Shown here: in pieces, positions 18,435-26,818 of the stretch
Numbering within the stretch: position 1 is the stretch's first letter
Layout of the letters: every line of letters starts with the position of its first letter
Source: Streptomyces sp. AJS327
GTDB lineage: Bacteria; Actinomycetota; Actinomycetes; Streptomycetales; Streptomycetaceae
Direction: 5' to 3'
Length of the DNA: 64,000 nucleotides
NCBI RefSeq assembly: GCF_013450295.1
Contig: NZ_SKBR01000002.1
Location: 372,001-436,000, forward strand
Notes under the pieces: generated by a model
What the model saw: only the letters and a program-made list of their open reading frames with translations
Database searches by the model: none
Told to the model about the DNA's origin: nothing
Program-made: the position numbers and the translations under genes

Positions 18435-18935
18435 ATGCGCAAACGCCTGATCCACGGCCTGGTGGGCGCTGGCGCGGCCGTCGTCCTGGTGGCGACCGGT
18501 GCGGCCGTCGCCCAGGCTGACGAGAGCGCGGCGGAGCCGCGCGCCAAGCTCAGCCACTCGCAGGCCACCAGCAAGTTCAAGTCGGCCGGGCTCAGCTGGT
18601 CCTCCAGCGGCGGCTGTTCGGACCGGAACAAGCCGAACTGCACCTCGTTCGACCAGATCAACTCGGCCACGGTGGACGGGGTCATCACGCTGAAGAAGTC
18701 CAGCGGATGCGCCGTCAACCTGACCGGCGGCACCGAGACCGGGCACGCGAGCGGCCAGTACAGCCACTGGAACGGCTACAAGGTCGACTTCAGCCTGTCG
18801 AGCTGCCTGGACAACTACATCAAGGGCAGCTTCACCTCCATCGGTGGCTCCAAGTGGAAGTCCGCCTCGGGGAACATCTACTACCGCGAGGGCAACCACT
18901 GGGACGTGACGTACCACAACTGCGGAGGCTGCTGA
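18435..18935 (+). CDS. Small secreted protein with a LAS/VanX-type metallopeptidase active site
   Basis: 166 residues with a signal peptide (about 1-28, ending AVAQA). It is not an obvious member of a named family, but it carries the LAS-superfamily zinc pattern: H111 and D118 in SHWNGYKVD (H-x6-D), then E152 and H155 in EGNHWDV (E-x2-H-W), the arrangement of M15 enzymes such as VanX. Six Cys (C61, C69, C92, C124, C163, C166) could form three disulfides, typical of a small exported domain. RBS GAAGGGAA precedes the ATG. It lies 30 nt after the M15A carboxypeptidase gene and is probably cotranscribed, so a role in cell-wall peptide cleavage is likely. The substrate is unknown. Confidence 0.75.
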   Translation: MRKRLIHGLVGAGAAVVLVATGAAVAQADESAAEPRAKLSHSQATSKFKSAGLSWSSSGGCSDRNKPNCTSFDQINSATVDGVITLKKSSGCAVNLTGGTETGHASGQYSHWNGYKVDFSLSSCLDNYIKGSFTSIGGSKWKSASGNIYYREGNHWDVTYHNCGGC

Positions 18936-19705
18936 CCTTCGCCCGACGGACGGCGGAGCCGCAGGGCCCACCCGGCCATGTGCCGCCGTCCGAAGGGGAG
19001 TTCGCCGCCGGTCCGGAACCGACCGGAACCGGTGGCCACACCCCCTGAAACATCCGCGCGCCCGGCCCACGGCCCGGCGCGCGCCCGGATCGCGGTGGCC
19101 GACACCACCGCGATCCACGGCCCGCGCGGCGCTCGTCGCTCGCGCGGGCCCGCACCGGCCCCGCACCGGCCCCGCACCGGCCCCGCACCGGCCCCGCACC
19201 GGCCCCGCACCGGCCCCGCACCGGCCCCGCACCGGCCCCGCACCGGCCCCGCACACGGCCCGAGACGGCCCCAGGCGGCCCGGCCCACGCCCGCCCCGCA
19301 CCGCCCCCGGGCCCCGCAACCCTCCGGCCCGTACCGCGGGCCCACGGGGGCTCAACCGCTCCCGTACCGCCCCGAGTTGACGCCGTAACGGCACGCGCGA
19401 GGGGGAGGGGGAGACGCCCCGCCAACGGCGGGCGGCGAGCCGGGAGTCACACCCCAGCCGAGCCCCGCCCGTGAGTTCCGGGCGCGGTGAGGGAGGCGGA
19501 CAGCCCCGCCGGACGCCCCGGGCACGCCGTCCGCACCCGCCCGTCATCCGCGTGAACTCCCCCGCGCACGACGGTCGTTAGCCGACTCCAGGCCAGCCGG
19601 GCCGCGCGCCCGTGCGACGACCACCGACCCGGAAGCGGCGCCCCGCCGATCGCCGGAAACGGCGGCCGGGGACCAGGATCGAACGGGCCTCCTGACGCGG
19701 TGAGT
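18936..19705. other. Long non-coding gap between convergent genes, with hairpin
   Basis: No gene seen on either strand. GGATCGCGGTGG (19087-19098) pairs perfectly with CCACCGCGATCC (19105-19116), a 12-bp stem and good bidirectional terminator. A looser inverted repeat lies just before it (19052-19090), and the tandem repeat at 19147-19251 follows. The remainder (19260-19705) is featureless GC-rich spacer. Confidence 0.55.
19147..19251. repeat. 11-bp tandem repeat array, about 9.5 copies
   Basis: The unit CCCGCACCGGC is repeated head-to-tail without a mismatch across about 105 bp. The period of 11 is visible because successive ten-base blocks shift by one. It lies in a non-coding gap. Frames crossing it give artificial 11-residue protein repeats and are not counted as genes. 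Confidence 0.9.
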
Positions 19706-19903
19706 TCAGCAGCAGCGGAAGCCCTCGCGGGGGTCGCGCTCCTGGGCGTCGGTGCGCCGCCGCTCGAACTCCCGCCGGGTGGGCACCTCGGCGGCCGCGT
19801 CGTGCGCCCGCAGATGAGCCACATGCCGTTCGTAGGCGGTCTCTCCGGTGAGTTCGCGCAGATACCAGCCGGTCCACCGCACCCCGCGCAACAGCCGGTT
19901 CAC
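19706..19903 (-). CDS. YbdD/YjiX family small protein
   Basis: 65 residues ending in the family's conserved RCC tail (GFRCC), with the characteristic WYLRELTGETAYERHVAH helix. Proteins of this family are encoded beside CstA-type transporters and appear to be needed for their function. The start is a GTG at 19903 overlapping the cstA stop by 4 nt (GTGA), so the two are translationally coupled. This start also gives the correct family length; longer open frames upstream run through cstA in another frame. Confidence 0.88.
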   Translation of the reverse strand: MNRLLRGVRWTGWYLRELTGETAYERHVAHLRAHDAAAEVPTRREFERRRTDAQERDPREGFRCC

Positions 19904-22104
19904 CGCTCCCCCTCCGCGCCACCGTCCCGGCCGCCCGCCTTCGCGGCGGCTCCCTCCCGGCCGCCCGCCTTCGCGGCGGCCATCTCTTGCTTCTCCTCCC
20001 TGGTGGGAATGAGCCCAGCGGGCTCCACCACGGTGGACTTCTGGTACGGCGCCTCCATGAGGCGGGTGCCCTCCGGATCGCGGATCGCCCGGACGCAGGT
20101 GCGGGCGCAGTCGATGAGGATGACGACCACCAGCACCGCGAAGAGCGCCGCCAGCGTGCCGGTGACCGTGGAGTTGGTGACCACGGTGTGCATGTCGTCC
20201 ATGGACTTCGCGGGGGCCAGCACCTCGCCCCGGTCGATCGCCTCCTGGTAGACGGAGCGCTGCTTGAAGAAGCCGACCGCCGGGTCGCTGGAGAAGACCT
20301 TCTGCCAGCTGGCGGTCAGGGTGACCACGGCGTCCCAGGCGAGCGGAACGCCGGTGACCCAGGCCCACTTCAGCCGTCCGGACTTGATGAGCAGCGTCGT
20401 GCAGACCGCCAGCGCGACCGCCGCCAGCAGCTGGTTGGCGATACCGAAGAGCGGGAAGAGCTGGTTGATCCCGCCCAGCGGCTCGTGGACGCCGACCCAG
20501 AGGAAGTAGCCCCAGAGCGCCACCACGATGCCGCTGGTGATCCAGACGCCCGGACGCCAGCTGACCTCACGGAACGGCTTGTAGACGTTGCCGAGCATGT
20601 CCTGGAGCATGAACCGGCCGACGCGCGTTCCGGCGTCCAGCGCGGTGAGGATGAACAGCGCCTCGAACATGATGGCGAAGTGGTACCAGAACGCCTTCAT
20701 CCCGTCGCCGCCGATGACCTGGGTGAAGATCTCCGAGACGCCGACGGCCAGGGTGGGCGCTCCGCCGGTGCGGGAGAGGAGGGACTCCTCCTCCACCGCT
20801 CTGGCGGCCGCCTCCAGCTCGGCGGGCGAGATGGAGTAGCCGAAGTTCGCCACCGCCTCCGAGGCTGAGGTCACGGTGTCCCCGATGACGCCCGCGGGGG
20901 CGTTCATCGCGAAGAACAGGCCCGGGTCGATGATGCTGGCCGCCACCATCGCCATGATCGCGACGAACGACTCCATCAGCATCGCGCCGTAGCCGATCAT
21001 CCGGACCTGCGTCTCCTTCTGGATCATCTTCGGGGTGGTTCCCGAGGAGATCAGGGCGTGGAAGCCGGAGAGCGCGCCACAGGCGATGGTGATGAAGACG
21101 AAGGGGAACAGGGAACCGGCGAAGACCGGGCCGTCGCCCCGGGAGGCGAAGTCGGTGACGCCGTCCATCCGCAGGTTCGGCATGGCGATCAGCACGCCGA
21201 GGGCGAGCAGCCCGATGGTGCCGATCTTCATGAAGGTGGAGAGGTAGTCACGCGGCGCGAGCAGCATCCACACCGGCAGGATCGAGGCGATGAAGCCGTA
21301 GATCACCAGCCAGATCACCAGGGTGCCGGGCTCCAGCGTGAACGTGTCGGCCCAGGACGACTCCGCGACCCAGCGACCGGAGACCAGCGCGAGCAGCAGC
21401 AACCCGACGCCGATCAGCGACACCTCGGTGACCCGGCCGGGGCGCAGCACCCGCAGGTAGAAGCCCATGAAGAGGGCGATGGGGATGGTCATCGCGATGG
21501 AGAAGGCACCCCAGGGCGACTCGGCCAGCGCGTTCACCACGACCAGCGCCAGCACCGCCAGCAGGATGATCATGATCGCGAAGACCGCGATCAGCGCGGC
21601 AGCGCCGCCGATCGGCCCGATCTCCTCGCGCGCCATCTGCCCCAGCGACTTGCCGTCCCGCCGCATCGAGAAGAAGAGCGTCACCATGTCCTGCACGGCA
21701 CCGGCCAGGATGACGCCGACCACGATCCAGATGGTGCCCGGCAGGTAGCCCATCTGGGCCGCCAGTACCGGCCCCACCAGCGGCCCCGCCCCCGCGATCG
21801 CCGCGAAGTGGTGCCCGAGCAGCACCCTGCGGTCGGTCGGGTGGTAGTCGACGCCGTTGTCGAGTCGTTCCGCCGGGGTGGCCCGCGTCTTGTCGGCCTT
21901 CAGCACCCGGGTCTGAATGAACCGCGCGTAGAACCGGTACCCGATGGCGTACGAACCGAGCGCCGCCGCGATCATCCACACGGCGGAGACCTCCTCGCCG
22001 CGCGCGAGGGCGAGCATGGTCCAGCCCAGGGCGCCGATCAGGCCGACACCGGTCCACACGGCGATAGTTCGCGGATTGGCGCGCACTCGCGGATCCTTCC
22101 TCAC
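19900..22104 (-). CDS. cstA: Carbon starvation protein A, pyruvate/peptide transporter
   Basis: 734 residues with about 16-18 membrane helices. CstA-family hallmarks are present: GHHFAAIAGAGPLVGPVLAAQ, the FFSMRRDGKS loop, ISSGTTPKMI and LFPLFGIANQLLAA. The family imports pyruvate or peptides in the cytoplasmic membrane and is typically induced on carbon limitation. The C-terminal 40 residues hold two Lys/Ala/Gly/Arg-rich tandem copies (AAAKAGGREGAAAKAGGRDG), encoded by a DNA repeat at about 19925-19980. It is coupled to ybdD. The start at 22104 gives MRKDPRVRANPRTI. Confidence 0.93.
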   Translation of the reverse strand: MRKDPRVRANPRTIAVWTGVGLIGALGWTMLALARGEEVSAVWMIAAALGSYAIGYRFYARFIQTRVLKADKTRATPAERLDNGVDYHPTDRRVLLGHHFAAIAGAGPLVGPVLAAQMGYLPGTIWIVVGVILAGAVQDMVTLFFSMRRDGKSLGQMAREEIGPIGGAAALIAVFAIMIILLAVLALVVVNALAESPWGAFSIAMTIPIALFMGFYLRVLRPGRVTEVSLIGVGLLLLALVSGRWVAESSWADTFTLEPGTLVIWLVIYGFIASILPVWMLLAPRDYLSTFMKIGTIGLLALGVLIAMPNLRMDGVTDFASRGDGPVFAGSLFPFVFITIACGALSGFHALISSGTTPKMIQKETQVRMIGYGAMLMESFVAIMAMVAASIIDPGLFFAMNAPAGVIGDTVTSASEAVANFGYSISPAELEAAARAVEEESLLSRTGGAPTLAVGVSEIFTQVIGGDGMKAFWYHFAIMFEALFILTALDAGTRVGRFMLQDMLGNVYKPFREVSWRPGVWITSGIVVALWGYFLWVGVHEPLGGINQLFPLFGIANQLLAAVALAVCTTLLIKSGRLKWAWVTGVPLAWDAVVTLTASWQKVFSSDPAVGFFKQRSVYQEAIDRGEVLAPAKSMDDMHTVVTNSTVTGTLAALFAVLVVVILIDCARTCVRAIRDPEGTRLMEAPYQKSTVVEPAGLIPTREEKQEMAAAKAGGREGAAAKAGGRDGGAEGER

Positions 22105-22439
22105 CTGGCGGAACTGCCGTACCGCCGGGGCTGCGGAACCGGCGGCGCCCGGTCGTACGACGGGAGTTGGCAGCTAGGACCGTAGAACAGCCGGGAGGCC
22201 AGCGCTATAGCGCGGAACGAATCATCCGACGCGCTCCCGCCGGGCCAGCCGTTCGCGCCCGGCGCACGTCAGCTTCCGCCCGCCCCAGCCCTCCCGCCCC
22301 ACCCCCGGCCCTCCCGGTTCCAGGCCCGGTCCGGCCCGCCGCGGCAGGGGAGCGGTGGCCGTGCGGTCGTGACGGCGGCGCGGGCGCGGTGCGCCAGGCC
22401 CACGGGGCGCGGCAGCGCCCGCGCCACGCGCGTAGCGCC
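22105..22439. other. Gap between dasR and cstA with terminator hairpin
   Basis: No gene seen. GGGCGC (22405-22410) pairs with GCGCCC (22415-22420), 20 nt beyond the dasR stop on its strand, and is a likely dasR terminator. The segment at about 22105-22200 should hold the cstA promoter; I see no clear consensus. Confidence 0.45.
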
Positions 22440-23264
22440 TCAGCGCACCTCGTCGGTTCCGCCGTCGGTGGGGCGCCGGAGGTTCGCGACGAACTTGTAC
22501 CGGTCGCCCCGGTAGACGGAGCGCACCCACTCCACCGGTTCGCCCGCGGCGTCCCGGGAGTGCCGGGAGAGCATCAGCATCGGCAGGCCGACGTCCGTGC
22601 CGAGCAGCCCCGCCTCGCGTGGGGTGGCCAGCGAGGTCTCGATGGTCTCCTCCGCCTCGGCGAGGTGCACCCCGTAGTCCACGGCGAGCGCGGTGTAGAG
22701 CGAGGCGTGCCGCACCAGGTTGCGGCGGAGCGCCGGGAAGCGCCGGTGGGAGAGGTGGGTGGTCTCGATGGCCATCGGCTCCCCGCTGGCGAGCCGGAGC
22801 CGTTCGATGCGCAGCACCCGCGCCCCGGTGTCGATGTCGAGCAGTTCGGCGAGCCGGTCGTCGGCGGTGACGTAGCCGATGTCCAGGAGCTGCGAGGTGG
22901 GTTCGAGGCCCTGGGCGCGCATGTCCTCGGTGTAGGAGGTGAGTTGGAGCGCCTGCGAGACCTTGGGCTTGGCCACGAAGGTGCCCTTGCCCTGGATGCG
23001 CTCCAGCCGCCCCTCGACGACCAGCTCCTGGAGCGCCTGCCGGACGGTGGTGCGGGAGGTGTCGAACTCGCTGGCCAGGGTGCGTTCGGGCGGGACGGGG
23101 GTGCCGGGCGGCAGGGTCTGGGTCATCTCCAGCAGGTGCCGCTTCAGGCGGTAGTACTTGGGCACGCGCGCGGAGCCGGGGGCACCGCCGTTGCCGCCGA
23201 CCGTGCGGGGCTCCGCCGGTGCCGCGGCTCCCGTGCTGGTCGCGGGGGTCCCGTCCGTACTCAT
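22440..23264 (-). CDS. dasR: GntR/HutC-family global regulator DasR
   Basis: Repressor of chitin and N-acetylglucosamine use that also controls development and antibiotic genes; its DNA binding is relieved by glucosamine-6-phosphate. 274 residues. The winged helix lies at about residues 45-110 ([41 protein letters not shown]) and the UTRA effector domain follows. The ATG at 23264 ([12 protein letters not shown]) is chosen over one 12 codons upstream because it matches the S. coelicolor N-terminus and has GGGAAGG before it. The first 35 residues are a variable Gly/Ala-rich arm. It is divergent from dasA, with two dre sites between. Confidence 0.95.
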   Translation of the reverse strand: MSTDGTPATSTGAAAPAEPRTVGGNGGAPGSARVPKYYRLKRHLLEMTQTLPPGTPVPPERTLASEFDTSRTTVRQALQELVVEGRLERIQGKGTFVAKPKVSQALQLTSYTEDMRAQGLEPTSQLLDIGYVTADDRLAELLDIDTGARVLRIERLRLASGEPMAIETTHLSHRRFPALRRNLVRHASLYTALAVDYGVHLAEAEETIETSLATPREAGLLGTDVGLPMLMLSRHSRDAAGEPVEWVRSVYRGDRYKFVANLRRPTDGGTDEVR

Positions 23265-23421
23265 GGCACGCCTTCCCGAGTCGTTGCCTGCTGCCGTCAC
23301 CGGCTTCCTCCTGGATAGGGCTCACATCGTGGCATGTGCCGCCCGATGCGGGGTCGGTGAGCCCAGATGTCGTTCCGGTAACGGAAGGGGTAGCCAACTC
23401 TGGGCACCATTGACACTCTAG

Positions 23422-23437
23422 AAAGGTCTAGGCCAAG
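23422..23437. promoter_or_regulatory. DasR-responsive element (dre), site 1
   Basis: AAAGGTCTAGGCCAAG resembles the published dre consensus ACTGGTCTAGACCACT, with the core GGTCTAG-CCA kept. It lies in the dasR-dasA intergenic region. Confidence 0.75.
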
Positions 23438-23445
23438 CTCCCCCT

Positions 23446-23461
23446 ACTGGTCTAAACCATT
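23446..23461. promoter_or_regulatory. DasR-responsive element (dre), site 2
   Basis: ACTGGTCTAAACCATT matches 13 of 16 consensus positions. It is centred 24 bp from site 1, so two dimers could bind on nearly the same face (about 2.3 helical turns). Confidence 0.85.
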
Positions 23462-23562
23462 AAAGACCAATCCCGGTCCCGGGGGGCGGTGCGTGCCGAG
23501 AATCGGATGGATCGTCACTGTTCGTGGGGCGGGGGGCTCTTGGCATCCCCGAGGAGGGTGGC

Positions 23563-24870
23563 GTGAAGCGGAAACTCATAGCGGCGCTCGGTGCGACGGT
23601 CCTGGTGGCGGGTCTGGCGGCCTGTGGTTCGGACGACGGCGGCAACGCCTCGAAGGACCCGGCGGACCGGGACGAGGAGCTGACCGTCTGGCTGATGAAC
23701 GACGCCGAGAGCACCTGGCCCGACCTGGTCAAGGACGTCAACGCGCGGTTCAAGGACAAGTATCCGAAGGTCAAGGTCAACATCCAGTACCAGCAGTGGG
23801 GGGACAAGACCAAGAAGCTCGACGCCGCCCTCGGCGGGAGCAAGTTCCCCGACGTGGTCGAGCTGGGCAACACCGAGACGCTGACGTACATCCTCAACGG
23901 CGCCCTCGCCGAGGTCGACGAGAAGAAGTACGACAACTCCGACTCCTGGGTCCAGGGGCTCAAGGACACCTGCACCTACGAGGGGAAGCTCTACTGCGTC
24001 CCGTACTACTCCGCGGCCCGCGTCGCGCTGCACAACACCGAGATGTTCGAGAAGGCCACCGGCTCGGCGAAGGTGCCCGAGACCGAGGCCGGACTGCGGA
24101 AGGCGCTCGGCGAGCTGGGTGACGAGTACGGCTCCGACGCCGCGTTCTCCCCGCTCTACCTCCCCGGCAAGTACTGGTACGCCGCGATGTCCTACGTCAC
24201 CGCGTACGGCGGCCAGATCGCCACGTCGGAGAAGGACGGTGAGGACGGCGAGAAGTGGAAGGCCACGCTGAGCGAACCGGCCGCGCGCAAGGGCATCCAG
24301 CACTTCGCCGACCTGATCAGCGACTACAACAACGCCGACAAGACCAAGGACGAGCTGGACCACGCCAACGTCATGGCGAACGAGAAGACGGCGATGCTCT
24401 ACGGCAACGCCTTCGAGGTCGCCCGGGTCACCGGCACCGAGCAGGGCAACAAGAAGCTCAAGGGCAAGATCGAGACCGCCGTGATGCCCGGTCCCGGTGG
24501 TAAGCCGCTGCCCTCCTTCATCGGCGGCTCCGACCTCGGGGTCATCGAGAAGTCCGGGGTCAAGGACCTGGCCGAGGACTGGATCTCGATGTTCACCAGC
24601 GAGAAGGCCCAGGAGAAGCTGGCCTCCAAGAAGATCCTGCCGAACAACACCAAGCAGCTGGAACCGCTCAAGGACGATCCGGAGACCGCCCCGGCCGCCA
24701 AGGCCGTGACCGACGCCTGGTTCACCCCGATCGCCCCCGGCTGGGCCGCGATCGAGAAGCAGAACGTGCTGCCGAACATGCTGGTGTCGATCGTCAAGGG
24801 CGAGTCCGTGAAGTCGGCGACCGCGAAGGCCGACAAGCAGATCGACGAACTCATCAACAACGACGCCTGA
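23563..24870 (+). CDS. dasA: Chitobiose/GlcNAc ABC transporter, solute-binding lipoprotein DasA
   Basis: 435 residues of the extracellular solute-binding family 1. The GTG at 23563 (GAGGAGGG upstream) gives a lipoprotein signal peptide with lipobox LAAC, lipidated Cys about residue 21. The mature part starts DEELTVWLMND and has the usual two-lobe pattern with aromatic residues (YQQWG, KYWYAAMSY, GWAAIEKQN) for sugar stacking. In S. coelicolor DasA binds chitobiose. The frame is open upstream to 23524, but the chosen start gives an intact signal peptide. It is the first gene of dasABC-dasD-nagB2, repressed by DasR at the two dre sites upstream. Confidence 0.95.
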   Translation: MKRKLIAALGATVLVAGLAACGSDDGGNASKDPADRDEELTVWLMNDAESTWPDLVKDVNARFKDKYPKVKVNIQYQQWGDKTKKLDAALGGSKFPDVVELGNTETLTYILNGALAEVDEKKYDNSDSWVQGLKDTCTYEGKLYCVPYYSAARVALHNTEMFEKATGSAKVPETEAGLRKALGELGDEYGSDAAFSPLYLPGKYWYAAMSYVTAYGGQIATSEKDGEDGEKWKATLSEPAARKGIQHFADLISDYNNADKTKDELDHANVMANEKTAMLYGNAFEVARVTGTEQGNKKLKGKIETAVMPGPGGKPLPSFIGGSDLGVIEKSGVKDLAEDWISMFTSEKAQEKLASKKILPNNTKQLEPLKDDPETAPAAKAVTDAWFTPIAPGWAAIEKQNVLPNMLVSIVKGESVKSATAKADKQIDELINNDA

Positions 24871-24898
24871 GTGGTCGTAGGAGCGGAAGGTCTGCACT

Positions 24899-25930
24899 GT
24901 GAGTGCCGCTGACACAGCACGCACCCCCGCGGCCCGCCCCGAGCCGTCCCCCTCCCCGCGGCCCACCCGGCCGGGGGGAGGGGGCACCGGGGGAGCGCGG
25001 AAGCCGGGCGCGAGGGACGCCCGGGGGCGCCGGGCCCGGCGGGGCGCCGCCACCCTGCCCTACCTGTTGATCGCCCCCGCCATCGTGGCGATCGGCGCCA
25101 TCTTCCTCTGGCCGCTGGTGCGGACGGTGGTGATGTCCTTCCAGGACATGGGCCGCCGGGAGCTGTGGACCGGCGACAGCCCACCCTGGGTCGGCTTCGA
25201 GCAGTTCACCGACATCCTGGGCGACTCCCAGTTCTGGGACGTGACCCTCCGGACCGTCCTGTTCATGGGGGTCTGCGTCACCGTGACCATGGGGGCCGGG
25301 CTGCTGGTCGCGCTGCTGATGCAGCGGGTCTCCACCTGGGTGCGGCTGCTGCTCACCGGGGCGCTGGTCGCCGCCTGGTCGATGCCGCTGCTGGTCGCCA
25401 CCTCGGTCTTCCGCTGGTTCGCGGACAGCGACTACGGGGTGGCCAACAGCCTGCTCAGCAAGCTGCCCGGGGTGGACATGCAGGGCCACAACTGGTTCAT
25501 CAACCCCTGGCAGGGCTTCGCCGTCATCGCGGCCGTGGTCATCTGGGGGGCCGTCCCCTTCGTCGTCATCACGCTCTACGCGGCGCTGACCCAGGTGCCC
25601 AGGGAGCTGGAGGAGGCGGCGCAGCTGGACGGCGCCGGGCCCCTCACGGTCTTCCGGAACGTGGTGTTCCCGGTGATCAAGCCGGTGTTCCAGATGGTCG
25701 CGACGCTCTCGGTGATCTGGGACTTCAACGTGTTCGGCCAGGTCTTCCTGATGCGCGGCAACAAGCCGGAACCGGAGTACGAACTGCTCGGCATCTACTC
25801 CTTCCAGAAGGCGTTCGAGAGCTCCTCGTTCAGCCAGGGCGCCGCCATCGCGCTGATCACAGTGCTGCTGCTGTCCGGCGTCGCCGTGTACTACCTGCGC
25901 CAGCTGCTCAAGACGGGAGAGGTCGAATGA
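24899..25930 (+). CDS. dasB: Chitobiose/GlcNAc ABC transporter permease DasB
   Basis: 343 residues with six membrane helices after a long, Pro/Arg/Gly-rich cytoplasmic N-terminus (about 55 residues). The EAA loop that contacts the ATPase is EEAAQLDGAGPLTVFRNVVFP. It pairs with DasC; as in S. coelicolor no ATPase gene is in the operon, so the general MsiK ATPase probably energises it. The start is a GTG 28 nt after dasA, with AGGAGCGGAAGG upstream. Confidence 0.94.
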   Translation: MSAADTARTPAARPEPSPSPRPTRPGGGGTGGARKPGARDARGRRARRGAATLPYLLIAPAIVAIGAIFLWPLVRTVVMSFQDMGRRELWTGDSPPWVGFEQFTDILGDSQFWDVTLRTVLFMGVCVTVTMGAGLLVALLMQRVSTWVRLLLTGALVAAWSMPLLVATSVFRWFADSDYGVANSLLSKLPGVDMQGHNWFINPWQGFAVIAAVVIWGAVPFVVITLYAALTQVPRELEEAAQLDGAGPLTVFRNVVFPVIKPVFQMVATLSVIWDFNVFGQVFLMRGNKPEPEYELLGIYSFQKAFESSSFSQGAAIALITVLLLSGVAVYYLRQLLKTGEVE

Positions 25931-26799
25931 CGCACGCCGCCGGGCGGACCAGGACCGTCCACGCCAGGCAGCGCCGCCGCCGCGGTGGCCGCCTCGGCTA
26001 CAACGCGCTGGGGCTGCTGGCCACCCTCGTCATGGCCTTCCCCGTCTACTGGCTGGTGGTCAGCGCCCTGCGGCCGAACCACGAGATCCGCAGCTACGAC
26101 CAGACGCTCTGGCCCAGCTCCGTCACCCTCGACAACTTCACGCGCGCCACCGAGACGCGGTTCTTCTGGACGGCCATCCAGTCCAGCCTCGTCATCTGCG
26201 TCACCTCGGTGCTCGGCGCGATGGTGATCGGCACCATCGCGGCCTTCGCCATCGGCCGCTTCCGGTTCCTCGGCCGCAAGGCGTTCATGATGGTCCTGAT
26301 CCTCGTGCAGCTGCTGCCACCGACCGCCATGCTCATCCCGATCTACGTCCAGCTCAACTCGCTGGGCGCGCTCAACGAGTACTGGGGCGTCATCGTCGTC
26401 TACCTCGTCACGGTGCTGCCCTTCACCACCTGGATGGTGCGCGGCTTCGTCGTCAACATCCCCCGGGAGCTGGAGGAGTCGGCGATGGTGGACGGCTGCA
26501 CCCGGATGGGAGCCTTCCGCCGGGTGATCCTCCCGCTGCTCGCGCCCGGGCTGGCCGCGGCCTCGATCTTCGCCCTCATCACGGCGTGGAACGAGTACCT
26601 GTTCGCGTACGTCCTGATGCAGGACAACGACAAGTACACGCTCAACGTGTGGCTGATGAACTTCACCACCGACCGCGGCACCGACTACGGCGGACTGATG
26701 GCCGGTTCCGTGATGATCTCCATCCCCGTCGTCATCTTCTTCCTGCTCGTGCAGAAGAAGATGGCCACCGGGCTGACCTCCGGCGCAGTGAAGGGCTAA
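25927..26799 (+). CDS. dasC: Chitobiose/GlcNAc ABC transporter permease DasC
   Basis: 290 residues with six membrane helices and the EAA loop EESAMVDGCTRMGAFRRVILP. The ATG overlaps the dasB stop by 4 nt (ATGA), giving translational coupling. With DasB it forms the membrane channel of the importer. Confidence 0.94.
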   Translation: MTHAAGRTRTVHARQRRRRGGRLGYNALGLLATLVMAFPVYWLVVSALRPNHEIRSYDQTLWPSSVTLDNFTRATETRFFWTAIQSSLVICVTSVLGAMVIGTIAAFAIGRFRFLGRKAFMMVLILVQLLPPTAMLIPIYVQLNSLGALNEYWGVIVVYLVTVLPFTTWMVRGFVVNIPRELEESAMVDGCTRMGAFRRVILPLLAPGLAAASIFALITAWNEYLFAYVLMQDNDKYTLNVWLMNFTTDRGTDYGGLMAGSVMISIPVVIFFLLVQKKMATGLTSGAVKG

Positions 26800-26818
26800 C
26801 CCCCGAAGGGACACCCCC

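Noticed and set aside
18978..19388. Plus-strand frame with Pro/His/Arg repeats across the 11-bp array
   Set aside because: The protein repeat is simply the 11-bp DNA period; there is no RBS or conserved-looking sequence.
17622..19547. A 641-codon minus-strand frame over the M15 and LAS peptidase genes and the tandem repeat
   Set aside because: It is antisense to two clear secreted proteins and partly made of the 11-bp repeat; long antisense frames are expected in high-GC DNA.
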